From NCBI GenBank assembly GCA_964397255.1, contig CAYNHQ010000004.1, positions 1 to 64,000 on the forward strand: DNA of 64,000 nt, given 5' to 3'. The notes below the pieces were generated by a model. It searched no databases, was not told the DNA's origin, and saw only the letters and a program-made list of their open reading frames with translations. How positions within the stretch are numbered: the stretch's first letter is position 1; every line of letters begins with the position of its first letter. Shown here in pieces: positions 1 to 7,890 of the stretch. Both the position numbers and the translations under genes were made by a program. Origin of the DNA: CAYNHQ01 sp964397255. GTDB lineage: Bacteria > Bdellovibrionota_G > JALEGL01 > DATDPG01.

Positions 1-2
1 AT

Positions 3-65
3 GACCGTACCGAAAAGTATGCCTCAAAAATAGATGCGGTTGATGTGCCGCTTACGATCAATTGA
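3..65 (+). CDS. Possible C-terminal tail of an upstream gene (partial)
   Basis: The third forward frame is open from the window edge to a TGA at 63-65 and reads as about 20 residues ending in VPLTIN. It could be the end of a neighbouring gene whose stop overlaps the TTG start of the next gene. It could also be the displaced N-terminal part of the next gene, which lacks an export signal. Too little is visible to choose. Confidence 0.3.
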   Translation, partial: DRTEKYASKIDAVDVPLTIN

Positions 66-1195
66 TTGAAGCCCAAAAGAAACAGCGCCCAAGCGAATTC
101 AACCCGTCGATTGGGCTGGTCGGAGAAACGATATTTTCCGGCCGCAGTAAAGGTTCCGATGAAACGGGAAGTGATCGACCCGGAGGCTTTGACGTAAACC
201 AACGATCGATTGAACTAGATGTGGCTGCAGCAGTCGACCCTTTTGCCAAGGGTTACGCGGTGATTAATGGCTCAGCCGACAGTGCCACCGGAGAAGCAAG
301 CTTGGGCGTGGAAGAAGCCGCTATTCAAACGACGTCACTCCCTTGGAATTTGGAATTGAAAGGGGGGCGATTTTTCGGCGAGTTCGGGCGACTCTCATAC
401 ATCCACGATCACGAACTCCCTTTTGTGAACCGGCCCTTGGTGCTCGCTCAGTACGTTGGAGGAGAATCGAGAACCGACGGTTTGCAAGTGAACTGGCTGG
501 TACCGATTCCTCACTACTTAAGCCTGACGGCTGGATTAGGGGATCAATTCGGAGGTGATGCGGGTCCGAATAATCCCGGCACCACTCGAAATTTCAAGGA
601 AATTAACTTTTTCGGACGACTTTCCTCTTATTTTGATTTGACGCCTGATTGGAATTTGGAGACGGGGGTGTCGGGACTTTACAATCCAAGCACGGAAGAC
701 CGGGGAGGTGCGATTGTGCAACCCGATGGGATCAGTACATTCACCGAAAAAAAACGCCTTCTGGCAGGTTTTGACATGAAGGTGAGCTGGGTTCCGCTCC
801 AGAACAATCAGTTCCAAAGCTTCACTTGGGGTTCAGAGGTGCTCTTTAGCGACAATCGCTACCTTAGCGATCTGGACGGAGCGCCAAACAACGGTGATGA
901 ATTTTCTCAGGCCGTTCATTCCTTGGGTTTGTATTCGTATTTTACCTATAAATGGCACCGGCAATGGAGTGGCGGGTTTCTCTTTGATTGGTTGGAAAGC
1001 GCGTTTAACAACAAAGACAAAACATATGCGTTATCGCCGTATATCACTTGGGCGATCACGCATTGGAACGCTCTGCGCCTTCAATACACGCATACACACC
1101 ATGAGGTCGTTTCCGGGTTGAAATCAGATGACGCCGTTTATTTGCAGTGGGCATGGATCATCGGCGCCCACTCGCATGGCTGGCAACAACGTTAA
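62..1195 (+). CDS. Outer-membrane beta-barrel-like protein upstream of znuA
   Basis: The 377-residue product is rich in alternating aromatic/polar strands and ends with strand-like segments such as LRLQYTHTHHE and AVYLQWAWIIG, as in porin-like or receptor-like outer-membrane barrels. It has several His residues and lies 22 bases before a zinc-type binding protein, so a role in metal passage through the outer membrane is a reasonable inference. The visible start is a TTG at 62 with no signal peptide, which is odd for an exported barrel. The reading frame is closed by a TGA at 41-43, so the true N-terminus may lie before the window in another frame. The fold is an inference and I do not recognise a specific family. 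Confidence 0.6.
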   Translation: MIEAQKKQRPSEFNPSIGLVGETIFSGRSKGSDETGSDRPGGFDVNQRSIELDVAAAVDPFAKGYAVINGSADSATGEASLGVEEAAIQTTSLPWNLELKGGRFFGEFGRLSYIHDHELPFVNRPLVLAQYVGGESRTDGLQVNWLVPIPHYLSLTAGLGDQFGGDAGPNNPGTTRNFKEINFFGRLSSYFDLTPDWNLETGVSGLYNPSTEDRGGAIVQPDGISTFTEKKRLLAGFDMKVSWVPLQNNQFQSFTWGSEVLFSDNRYLSDLDGAPNNGDEFSQAVHSLGLYSYFTYKWHRQWSGGFLFDWLESAFNNKDKTYALSPYITWAITHWNALRLQYTHTHHEVVSGLKSDDAVYLQWAWIIGAHSHGWQQR

Positions 1196-1217
1196 TTTGA
1201 GAAAGGAGAATGTATCC

Positions 1218-2147
1218 ATGAGGTTTAAAATATTTCATATCATTTCATTAGCTCTGGTGAGCGGGGTTTTGTTTAACACGGGGGTCGCTCGCGCGGACAA
1301 ACTTCGTGTTGTGACGACGCTGACCGATCTCGCAGATTTCACACGCGAAGTCGGCGGAGACCATGTGGATGTGTTCAGCATTGCGACCGGCATCGAAGAC
1401 ACGCACGGCGTGCCGATGAAACCAAGTTACGTTCCGAAGTTAAACCGAGCGGATCTGGTGATTTTGGTGGGTCTAGGTTGCGAACACTCCTTTCTTCCGG
1501 CATTGCTGGAGGCGAGTAAGAATCCGGCCATTCAATACGGCAAGCCCGGCTACATCGACGTTTCGGCGGGGATCTCGCCGCTCGAAATTCCGAAATCCAC
1601 CGATCACTCGGAAGGAGACGTGCATCCCTATGGCAATCCTCATTACATGCTCGATCCCGTATTGGCCAAAACGGCGCTTGAGAACATTTACAACGGATTG
1701 GTCAATGCTGCTCCACAATATAAGGCTGACTTTACTCGCAATCGGGACCAATACCTGTCGAAGTTGAACGCCAAAATTTCAGAGTGGCAGACCGAGGCGA
1801 AATCGCTCAAGGGGATGGAGTTTGTTTCGTATCACAATCACTGGCCCTATTTTGCGGAGCGTTTTGGTATGAAATACGTCGGGACCATTGAACTGAAGGC
1901 GGGCGTTGATCCGACACCGCGCCATATCGAAGATCTCGTCAACGAGATGAAATCCGAACATGTACCGGTCGTTGTTCGGGAGCCCCAGTTTCCAGAGAAG
2001 GTACCGAGTTTGATTGCAAAGGAAACGGGCGCCAAATTGGTCAAATTACCGATCATGCCGGGAGGTGTACCGAATTCGGGTACGTACATCGAAATGATGG
2101 ACTACATTGTGCGAACGCTTGTAACCGCTGGTTTGAAAACCGGCTAA
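1218..2147 (+). CDS. znuA: Metal (Zn/Mn) ABC transporter substrate-binding protein, ZnuA/TroA-like
   Basis: Periplasmic metal-binding protein of the cluster 9 family, 309 residues. The start is the ATG at 1218, preceded by a strong GAAAGGAGA site at 1201; an earlier in-frame start would remove the signal sequence from the N-terminus. The N-terminus is a clear signal peptide ending near VARA. Family signatures are the His-containing EDTHGVPMKPSYV segment, GNPHYMLDP, and SYHNHWPYF, which supply the metal-binding histidines, and an acidic ligand near the C-terminus is expected. It heads an importer with the ATPase and permease genes that follow. The exact metal cannot be told from sequence alone; Zn is favoured by family and the His-rich barrel protein upstream. 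Confidence 0.9.
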   Translation: MRFKIFHIISLALVSGVLFNTGVARADKLRVVTTLTDLADFTREVGGDHVDVFSIATGIEDTHGVPMKPSYVPKLNRADLVILVGLGCEHSFLPALLEASKNPAIQYGKPGYIDVSAGISPLEIPKSTDHSEGDVHPYGNPHYMLDPVLAKTALENIYNGLVNAAPQYKADFTRNRDQYLSKLNAKISEWQTEAKSLKGMEFVSYHNHWPYFAERFGMKYVGTIELKAGVDPTPRHIEDLVNEMKSEHVPVVVREPQFPEKVPSLIAKETGAKLVKLPIMPGGVPNSGTYIEMMDYIVRTLVTAGLKTG

Positions 2148-2158
2148 CCTTTACCACA

Positions 2159-2194
2159 GGCCCGCCCGCTTCCGTCCTCCAAAGCAGGCGGGCC
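2159..2194 (+). promoter_or_regulatory. Intercistronic hairpin between znuA and znuC
   Basis: GGCCCGCC at 2159 pairs perfectly with GGCGGGCC ending at 2194, and the stem can continue through GCTT/AAGC with a bulge. No T-run follows, so it is not a classic terminator. Such hairpins after binding-protein genes commonly protect the upstream mRNA and raise binding protein over membrane components; that role is inferred here. Confidence 0.65.
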
Positions 2195-2211
2195 ATTTGA
2201 GGACTGAGACA

Positions 2212-2919
2212 TTGATTCTGAAGTTAGAAAATCTAGCGATCGGATACGGGAAGTTTCCAGTTTTGTCGGGAGTCTCCCTTACGATTGCGCGCGGCAGTTT
2301 CACTGCGATTCTGGGACCCAACGGTTCGGGAAAATCGACACTTCTTAAAACGATTCTTGGCCTCTTACCTCCTCTTTCAGGTCGCGTTGAATTTCCCGAG
2401 GTTTCCGATGGCGTTCCCACGTTCGGTTACGTACCGCAGTCGACTCAATTCGATTCCCTCTATTTACTCACGGCATTTGATGTTGCTCTGATGGGTATTT
2501 ATCGGCGAATCGGCCCGGGCCGATTCGTTCCGAAAGAGGAACGATCATTTGTGACCAAGTGCATGGAGATCACTGCCGCAACGGAATTTGCTGACCAACG
2601 TTTTTCAGAGCTGTCTGGAGGACAAAAACAAAGAGTGCTGATTGCTCGGGCGCTAGCCGTCAAACCGGAATTGCTTATTCTCGATGAACCTACCGCCGGC
2701 GTGGACACCGCCACGACAAAAGCCCTCTTGGAATTCATTTCGCGCATTCATGAAGAGCAGAAATTGACGATTCTCCTGGTCACACATGATCTTCCGTTGG
2801 TTCGAAGACATGCTCAGCAGGTGGTCTGGTTGCATGACGGGCAAATTCTCAATGGAACAGTCGACGAGATTCTTTCGCGAGAAAAAATGGCGGAACTTCT
2901 GGAAGTCGAGATCGCTTAA
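2212..2919 (+). CDS. znuC: Metal ABC transporter ATP-binding protein, ZnuC-like
   Basis: ATPase subunit of the metal importer, 235 residues from the TTG at 2212. This start has GAGGA eight bases upstream; an in-frame TTG at 2197 would add five residues but has no better ribosome site. All ABC motifs are present: Walker A GPNGSGKST near residue 35, Q-loop in YVPQSTQF, signature LSGGQKQR, Walker B LLILDEPTAGVD, and the switch His in VTHDLPLV. The gene ends one base before the permease ATG at 2921, so the two are translationally close. The domain architecture and context match ZnuC/MntA-type ATPases. Confidence 0.9.
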   Translation: MILKLENLAIGYGKFPVLSGVSLTIARGSFTAILGPNGSGKSTLLKTILGLLPPLSGRVEFPEVSDGVPTFGYVPQSTQFDSLYLLTAFDVALMGIYRRIGPGRFVPKEERSFVTKCMEITAATEFADQRFSELSGGQKQRVLIARALAVKPELLILDEPTAGVDTATTKALLEFISRIHEEQKLTILLVTHDLPLVRRHAQQVVWLHDGQILNGTVDEILSREKMAELLEVEIA

Positions 2920-2920
2920 T

Positions 2921-3814
2921 ATGGAGTCCCTACATCAAATCCTTTCACCTGCCTTTTTGTTACGCAACTCTGTTTATACCAGTGTACTGATCGGCTTTGC
3001 CTGTCCGCTGGTCGGCGTATTTCTTGTTCTCCGAAGACTCGTATTCATGGGAGTAGCACTTCCTCAAATTTCTTCGACCGGGGTGGCGATTGCGCTGTCA
3101 ATTCCGGTTTGGCTGCATATTCTCCCTCCCGAGCACGCCACTCATACGGAACATCTCTGGGCGTTTGGCGGGTCTATTACGTTCTCCCTTGCTGCAATTC
3201 TGATCCTTGCAATTTTGGAACAGCGCAGACGAGGTCTCCCGGAAGGGAGGCTTGGAACAGCCTATGTGGTTTTCGCAGCTTTGAGCATTCTTCTGCTTTC
3301 CAAAAATCGTTACTCCGAAGTGGGTTGGCTCGATTTGATGAAGGGAGAAATCATCACCATCGACAACGCCGATCTGATTATGACAGCGATCACGCTGGTC
3401 CTTGTGCTGTTGGTCCTCGGATTATTCTACAAGGAGCTACTCCTTGTTTCATTTGATCGCGCGATGGCGCTGACACTGCGAAAGAACGTCATATTTTGGG
3501 ACGCAATCTTGTATCTGCTCATTGGCCTTACGGTTTCCATGGCGGTCTTGAGCGTTGGACCTCTCATTGCTTTTGGTTTCTTGCTCATTCCTCCGCTTAC
3601 GGCGCATCTGTTTTCCGCAAATATGCGTCAATTTACGATCTTCGCCTCCCTGATCGGCGGGGCTGCTTCTTTCTTCGGTTTTTGGCTCGCTTATCAATGG
3701 GATCTGCCGGTCGGACCGACCGATGTCGTTTTGTTAGGGCTGATCTATGCTCTCGCTTTTATCGTTCACAAAGGCGTGACGTGGATAAAGCTCAAACCCG
3801 CGGATCGTCGATGA
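2921..3814 (+). CDS. znuB: Metal ABC transporter permease, ZnuB-like
   Basis: Membrane subunit of the importer, 297 residues. The ATG at 2921 follows the znuC stop by one base; longer in-frame readings lie inside znuC and are rejected. The protein is strongly hydrophobic with about eight membrane segments and the family's early segment LRNSVYTSVLIGFACPLVG followed by the cytoplasmic LRRLVFMGVALPQIS loop that contacts the ATPase. It ends the operon. An AT-rich stretch and the accessory island follow directly. Confidence 0.9.
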   Translation: MESLHQILSPAFLLRNSVYTSVLIGFACPLVGVFLVLRRLVFMGVALPQISSTGVAIALSIPVWLHILPPEHATHTEHLWAFGGSITFSLAAILILAILEQRRRGLPEGRLGTAYVVFAALSILLLSKNRYSEVGWLDLMKGEIITIDNADLIMTAITLVLVLLVLGLFYKELLLVSFDRAMALTLRKNVIFWDAILYLLIGLTVSMAVLSVGPLIAFGFLLIPPLTAHLFSANMRQFTIFASLIGGAASFFGFWLAYQWDLPVGPTDVVLLGLIYALAFIVHKGVTWIKLKPADRR

Positions 3815-3849
3815 AATTACATTCGCTAGGCGATAATCTCTCCTTTTAA

Positions 3850-3928
3850 CTTTTGTGAGACAATATATTTAATATAATCATATAGTTATAAATGTTTATT
3901 AATATAACCATTATGCTATAATTAACAA
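3850..3928 (+). promoter_or_regulatory. AT-rich promoter of the DUF6036 gene, apparently leaderless
   Basis: This stretch is far more AT-rich than its surroundings. A perfect TATAAT box lies at 3917-3922, six bases before the ATG at 3929, so transcription would begin at or very near the start codon. No ribosome-binding site is visible, which agrees with a leaderless message. The -35 region is poor (TTTATT around 3895). Confidence 0.55.
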
Positions 3929-4465
3929 ATGATTAAAGGACAAGATCATCTTCGAAGGCTTTTCGGGCTCTTGGACGCCGCGATGAAGGAGCCGTTGGAG
4001 ATTTATCTCATTGGCGCTGCGAATCTCATTGCGCAAAATGTGCTGACGCGAGAAACGCACGATATTGACGTCATTGTTCCTCCGGAATTTCCGTCAGACG
4101 TCCGAGAAGCTGTCGCCAAAATTTCTCAGGCCGAAAAGATTCCTCCGAAGTGGATTAACACCATGCCTGCATCCGATGCGCGCTTTCTTGCGGCGGGTTG
4201 GAAGGAACGAGTCTCGCTTTTTTATGAAGGAAGGCGATTACGAGTAAATCTCTTAGGTCGAAAAGATATGGTGGGTCTCAAGATCGCGGCGGCCTTTGAC
4301 CGACAGCGCTTCGACGCAGACGATCTTCTTGCAATGAATCCATCCGAAGAGGAGTGGGCTTTTGGCCAAGCGTGGGCTCGAAACTATGACGCGAATCCGG
4401 AATGGCCACGGCTGATCGATGAACTCGTATCCAAATTGAAGGAACGCCAGCGTGGAAAACATTAA
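3929..4465 (+). CDS. DUF6036-like nucleotidyltransferase, possible toxin of a TA-like pair
   Basis: The 178-residue product has the minimal nucleotidyltransferase pattern: an YLIGAANL segment near residue 26, then THDIDVIV with Asp45 and Asp47 in the position of metal ligands, and a C-terminal region with the AAAFDRQRFDADDL segment. This resembles DUF6036 and AbiEii-type minimal nucleotidyltransferases often found beside a DNA-binding partner. The next gene, which overlaps it by 14 bases, has a winged-helix-like C-terminus, so the pair resembles a type IV-like toxin-antitoxin or defence module in inverted order. Function is inferred. The gene starts a cassette that ends with a tRNA fragment at 5466. 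Confidence 0.65.
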   Translation: MIKGQDHLRRLFGLLDAAMKEPLEIYLIGAANLIAQNVLTRETHDIDVIVPPEFPSDVREAVAKISQAEKIPPKWINTMPASDARFLAAGWKERVSLFYEGRRLRVNLLGRKDMVGLKIAAAFDRQRFDADDLLAMNPSEEEWAFGQAWARNYDANPEWPRLIDELVSKLKERQRGKH

Positions 4466-5156
4466 TGTAGATCATCTTTTTTCACGGTGGGCTTCGGTAG
4501 GCGTTTACGTTCCGGGCGAGATTCATCCATTCGAAGATCCCGAGGTGCTAGTGATCGATACACTTATTCATATCGAAAAGGAGGGACGATTACTTGGCAT
4601 TCTTACTTCATGGCTATCCAAATATGGTCATCTGCTTCTTACGAAAAAACTTCGATTTCCGAGCAACCGGGAGCGGCGACTCTTTTCCGCCATTATCGAA
4701 GAAAGCCAAACGGGAGAGCCAAAACTTCTCCGGATGGTGCAAAGATCGTCTGTGCGGAAGACCGAGCATGTATATCGGAACGAAATGGATGTACTCAAAC
4801 GCGTTGCTGAAAAAGATCCAAACCCGCGCTTTCTTCGACACGGATTTATCCTTAAGAATTTTACGCTCTTGCGTCCCGACAAGATCGTTCTATCTCCGAG
4901 CGGAGTGTACGAACGATCTACCATTCTTCGATATCGTGCCCTCCATGGCGCAACTTTGCGAAGTGACTTATTGAGCGTCTTACCGGGAAGCTCTGGGCAG
5001 TCCGTTCGTCAAGTCGCATTGCGCCTTCACGTCGCGCCGCCGACGCTCGAAAGGATCATTGACGATTACGTGCGTTCCGGTCTGGTAGAGCGTATTCGGA
5101 AGGGACGATCCTCCTTTATCCGCTGGTGCGATCCCGCTATTTCTCAAGCAGCCTAA
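4452..5156 (+). CDS. Winged-helix-like partner of the nucleotidyltransferase
   Basis: I do not recognise a named family. The 234-residue product starts with GTG at 4452 inside the preceding gene, which implies translational coupling. The C-terminal third (SVRQVALRLHVAPPTLERII, then DDYVRSGLVERIRKGRSSF) reads as a helix-turn-helix plus wing, as in antitoxins and repressors. The N-terminal half has no evident motif. By analogy with AbiEi it may bind DNA and restrain the neighbour, but here the enzyme gene comes first. No terminator was seen immediately after it. Confidence 0.55.
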   Translation: MENINVDHLFSRWASVGVYVPGEIHPFEDPEVLVIDTLIHIEKEGRLLGILTSWLSKYGHLLLTKKLRFPSNRERRLFSAIIEESQTGEPKLLRMVQRSSVRKTEHVYRNEMDVLKRVAEKDPNPRFLRHGFILKNFTLLRPDKIVLSPSGVYERSTILRYRALHGATLRSDLLSVLPGSSGQSVRQVALRLHVAPPTLERIIDDYVRSGLVERIRKGRSSFIRWCDPAISQAA

Positions 5157-5213
5157 AACATTCGTCGTAAGAACTTCGGGCGAAAACTCGAAGGCCATTT
5201 GACACAACGTGAG

Positions 5214-5466
5214 GGTCCACCGAGGGTCCACAAGAGACCGAAATGAACCGATGTGTTCCGAAGTCCACCGAACTCAAAAAACTTTTCGGATTGTCTCGGT
5301 TTTTGGTTTGTTACTACTTCCTTTAGTGATTCCAACGTCTTGCAAGTGTCTGATTTATATTTGGATTGTGGATAACTCTTCCGGGTTGCTTTAGAAAAAA
5401 CCATTTTTCGGGACGGATCCGCTCATAACCCGAAGGTTCTAGGTTCAAATCCTAGCCCCGCTACCA
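5214..5466 (+). repeat. Cassette-end block, copy A
   Basis: This 253-bp non-coding block begins with GGTCCAC repeated twice with an 11-base period (5214 and 5225) and ends at the CCA of a tRNA fragment. It matches copy B (8942-9194) along its first 170 bases with many shared runs, for example AATGAACCGA, TGTTCCGA and AGTGATTCCA, and the two copies are exactly the same length. A perfect DnaA-box sequence (TGTGGATAA) sits at 5367-5375, while copy B has one change in the matching place. The likely role is the end of an integrative element with recombinase or accessory-factor sites. No gene is supported inside it. Confidence 0.75.
5422..5466 (+). other. Initiator-type tRNA-Met 3' fragment, attachment-site-like, copy A
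   Basis: The 45 bases run from the anticodon loop CTCATAA and the CCCGA arm through the T-arm (CTAGG-TTCAAAT-CCTAG) to the acceptor 3' strand and encoded CCA. The three C residues after the CATAA loop are an initiator-tRNA hallmark. The 5' half is absent: bases before 5422 do not form a D-arm or acceptor. It differs from copy B by one base. 3' ends of tRNA genes are classic attachment sites of integrative elements, so this is probably a duplicated half-site and not a functional tRNA. Confidence 0.8.
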
Positions 5467-5506
5467 AAAGGGCATAACCGTAACTGGTTGTGCCTTTTTG
5501 ATTTTT
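5467..5506 (+). terminator. Rho-independent terminator after tRNA fragment A
   Basis: AAAGGGCATAACC pairs with GGTTGTGCCTTTT around a short loop, followed by a T-rich tract (CTTTTTGATTTTTT). It starts at the base after the CCA, where a tRNA terminator would stand. Its sequence differs from the terminator after copy B. Confidence 0.75.
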
Positions 5507-5596
5507 TAGTGTTTTGTACTTTTTGATCGTCGAACTTTCCATATGCGAATTGACTCGAATTGCCGCAATGCGCTATAAAGCCATTCCGAATAACTT

Positions 5597-6013
5597 ATGA
5601 ACCGAATATGTTCGTTTTTTGTGGTCGTAGCGCTACCGACAATTCTTCACGCGGGTGACGCAGTGTACCTCGTCGATTCAAATCGTTCGAGGCCCGACTA
5701 TTCCGGTTCCATTTGCGCAGGTGATTTGCATCCGCCATCAACCGAGCAAATCATCGGATTTGCGAAGGATGTTTTACCGAAATATCTGTCGAGAAAGGGA
5801 ATGACATTGATTCCCAACACCATTTCGCAAAGCGACGGAGTCATTGTAGACCCGGTCGATTTTACGTTCAGCAATAGTATGGATCGATGCATAAAGATTC
5901 ATTTTGCTGCAAGCGTCGGAGAGGAAGGAACCATTTGGGGTTTTGTATGTTATTTTTCATGTCGCTCGGACTCACGAAGTTGTCCAGACTCTTACACTGC
6001 AGTCGCAAAATAA
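5597..6013 (+). CDS. Secreted protein, 5' part of a frameshifted gene
   Basis: The 138-residue reading begins with a good signal peptide (MNRICSFFVVVALPTILHAG) and continues as a plausible secreted domain to about residue 113. After that it turns into a Ser/Cys/Arg-rich tail, which is typical of an out-of-frame reading. A second frame open to 6131 continues with a beta-rich, well-formed protein segment. The simplest view is one exported protein of about 178 residues broken by a one-base shift near 5930-5950, close to the TTGGGGTTTTG run. I do not recognise the family. Confidence 0.55.
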   Translation: MNRICSFFVVVALPTILHAGDAVYLVDSNRSRPDYSGSICAGDLHPPSTEQIIGFAKDVLPKYLSRKGMTLIPNTISQSDGVIVDPVDFTFSNSMDRCIKIHFAASVGEEGTIWGFVCYFSCRSDSRSCPDSYTAVAK

Positions 6014-6131
6014 AGTTATTGAACCTTGCAAGGGTGAAAACTGGATTGTATCGCTGGGAGTGCAATCCGATCCTCCGAATGCCAAGATGACGAATCTTGA
6101 CAAGTGGTCTCGATTTTTCCGGAAAAAATAA
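5904..6131 (+). pseudogene. 3' part of the frameshifted secreted-protein gene
   Basis: This frame gives VLYVIFHVARTHEVVQTLTL and then a Lys-rich end at FRKK. It joins naturally to the upstream signal-peptide reading if one base is added or removed near 5930-5950. There is no ribosome site or credible start of its own. It may be a true mutation in an island gene or a sequencing error at a short G/T run. Confidence 0.5.
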
Positions 6132-6335
6132 TAGCGACCTATTGTATCGCTGTCGCTTGATACCATCTGTTGGCGGGTCGTGTATTTATACTGCTCGTTC
6201 ATATGCAAGCTAACCTAAAATGTCTTATGTTGCGTAACGAGATCATAGCGCTGCCGCGGGATTGTGCATCTCGGGGGACAATGTCAGATCGTTGTGGTAT
6301 GTTGCCGACCAAGGTGATTCGAACCCGGGAACAAC

Positions 6336-7133
6336 ATGATTATTTGTGCGGCAGGAGACATCCATGGAGCCATGGATCGATTTTACGAGGACGTTCTGAC
6401 ATTCGAGAATCACCTCGCAGTTCGCTTTGCGTGGATTCTCCACGTAGGCGACTTCGGCGTATGGCCCGATCCGAATCGCCTCGATAAAGCTACGTGGAAC
6501 CACGGAGGCGCCGGGGACTTCCCTCGCTGGCATTCCGAAAGACGGCGCGCGCCACGTCAAACGGTATTCATTAAAGGAAATCACGAAGATTTTGCCTGGC
6601 TGGAGGAGCGCCGGGGCCAAGGTCAGTTTGAGGTTGTTCCCGGTATCCGGTACTTGCCGAACGGCGAAGTTTTTGAGATCGAGTCGGATTCGGAACGGTT
6701 GCGGATCGGAGGTATCGGCGGCTGCCACGGACCGTCCAACTACGAAAAGCATTCGAAGAATCTGCAAGGGCGTGAGAGGCGGCATTTCACGCACGATGAA
6801 ATCATGCGGCTCTGTGGACGAAAGCAGATCGACATTCTACTCTTGCATAACGCTCCCGCCGGCGTGGAGTTTATCTGGCGGCGTCCTGACGGTTCTGTCC
6901 GCCGTCGATACGCGAGCGAGGCGGAAGGATTGGCAGAGGCGATTTCGCGTACGCGCCCAATCGTCTGCTTTTTCGGGCATCATCACACGAGACTCGATGC
7001 CGAAGTCGCCGGAGTCCGATGCATAGGTCTCAATAAGGTTCGCTGTCCGGGGAACCTTGTTGCGATCGATATTGCAGCGAGAGGAAGAGCGTACGAGATT
7101 CTGGGGGAGTGGCCGCCGCGTACGCGTGCATGA
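6336..7133 (+). CDS. Calcineurin-like metallophosphoesterase
   Basis: The 265-residue protein carries all hallmarks of the binuclear metallophosphoesterase fold: GDIHG at 7-11, HVGDFGVW at 37-43, GNHED at 81-85, His171 in LLLHNAP, and GHHHTR at 214-219. It is cytoplasmic, with no signal sequence or membrane segment. The substrate cannot be named: the family covers phosphoproteins, cyclic nucleotides, Ap4A and nucleic acids. It sits inside a cassette bounded by tRNA fragments, just upstream of an AbiE toxin-antitoxin pair, so a role in defence or in reversing nucleotidyl modification is possible but unproven. Confidence 0.85.
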   Translation: MIICAAGDIHGAMDRFYEDVLTFENHLAVRFAWILHVGDFGVWPDPNRLDKATWNHGGAGDFPRWHSERRRAPRQTVFIKGNHEDFAWLEERRGQGQFEVVPGIRYLPNGEVFEIESDSERLRIGGIGGCHGPSNYEKHSKNLQGRERRHFTHDEIMRLCGRKQIDILLLHNAPAGVEFIWRRPDGSVRRRYASEAEGLAEAISRTRPIVCFFGHHHTRLDAEVAGVRCIGLNKVRCPGNLVAIDIAARGRAYEILGEWPPRTRA

Positions 7134-7189
7134 GCGACAAACGTCTCTGGGAGGAGCGCTTCAGAATACCGCAGAAAATCGAAAATATA

Positions 7190-7266
7190 GCGATTTCGAT
7201 AATACATATTTACCAAGTAATTATAATATGTTACGAATATTATTACATGAAATATTACTAATTTAA
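7190..7266 (+). promoter_or_regulatory. AT-rich promoter/operator region of the AbiE pair
   Basis: This segment is markedly AT-rich with short inverted repeats, including AATAT-n7-ATATT around 7225-7245 and several TATTAC/ATATTA elements. AbiEi-type antitoxins repress their own promoter through repeats, so this is the natural place for such sites. A TTGACA hexamer at 7267 has no well-spaced -10 partner. Confidence 0.4.
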
Positions 7267-7302
7267 TTGACAATCGACCCTCTCCTAAGCGACTCTACAG
7301 AT

Positions 7303-7890
7303 ATGACGACTTTGGACGAGCTAAAGGCCGCGTTGCGACCGGGACAGGTGTTCCGGCGGGGAGACCTGGTTCGTCTCTCTTCTAACGTCGATCGCCATCT
7401 CGCCGCGCTGGTTAAGGAAGGCAGGGTCAAAAAGGTTGGCCAGGGTCTCTACGTTTGTCCTCAAGAAACCCCTTTTGGAGCTGCGCCTCCGGATGAAGAG
7501 GCCCTTTTGCGTTCGTTCTTGAGGGATGATCGATTTGTCGTCTACAGTCCGAACCTCTTTAACGGTCTCGGGTTGGGTTCTACCCAGCTTTACAACCGCC
7601 GGTGGGTCTTTAATCGAAAACGATTCGGAGAGCATCGCGTGGGAGGAAGGACCTATTTTTTCCATCGTTGGCGAGAAGCGCCGAAAAAACTTTCGCCGGA
7701 GTTTCTTGTGGTTGAGTTCTTAAATCGTCTTGACGATTTAGCAGAAGATCGGGAACAGATGCTCACGCGTCTTGAGGAAAAATTGACTCAGTTCAACGAA
7801 AAAAAATTGAAGTATGCGGCCGATCATTATGGCACATATTCCACACAACTGAAGCTCCAGCGCTTGACGGAAAGGGGTCTCAATGTCTGA
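7303..7890 (+). CDS. abiEi: AbiEi-like antitoxin (DUF6088-like)
   Basis: Antitoxin of a type IV toxin-antitoxin system, 195 residues from the ATG at 7303; a TTG at 7267 would add 12 residues. The N-terminal winged helix is visible in FRRGDLVRLSSNVDRHLAAL followed by VKEGRVKKVGQGLYVCPQ, the standard pattern of these antitoxins (a helix-turn-helix then a wing). The middle part (LRSFLRDDRFVVYSPNLFNGLGL) matches the AbiEi-like second domain. It overlaps the toxin gene by eight bases. Known family members repress transcription of the operon and neutralise the toxin without direct binding. Confidence 0.85.
   Translation: MTTLDELKAALRPGQVFRRGDLVRLSSNVDRHLAALVKEGRVKKVGQGLYVCPQETPFGAAPPDEEALLRSFLRDDRFVVYSPNLFNGLGLGSTQLYNRRWVFNRKRFGEHRVGGRTYFFHRWREAPKKLSPEFLVVEFLNRLDDLAEDREQMLTRLEEKLTQFNEKKLKYAADHYGTYSTQLKLQRLTERGLNV

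Noticed and set aside
2159..2194. Rho-independent terminator after znuA
   Set aside because: The hairpin is strong but no T-run follows and the next gene starts right after, so it is listed as an intercistronic hairpin.
5367..5375. DnaA box as sign of a replication origin in the island
   Set aside because: Only one perfect box, no cluster, no rep gene and no AT-rich unwinding zone next to it.
5400..5466. An intact tRNA gene at fragment A
   Set aside because: The bases before the anticodon loop give no acceptor 5' strand or D-arm; only the 3' part exists. The same is true for copies B and C.
6310..6332. tRNA T-arm-like sequence (TTCGAACCCGGG) on either strand before the phosphoesterase gene
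   Set aside because: The flanking bases cannot form the T-stem and no acceptor or anticodon arm is found, so it is likely chance.
6243..6794. Minus-strand reading of 183 codons over the phosphoesterase start
   Set aside because: Overlaps conserved metal motifs of the phosphoesterase, and has no recognisable protein features.
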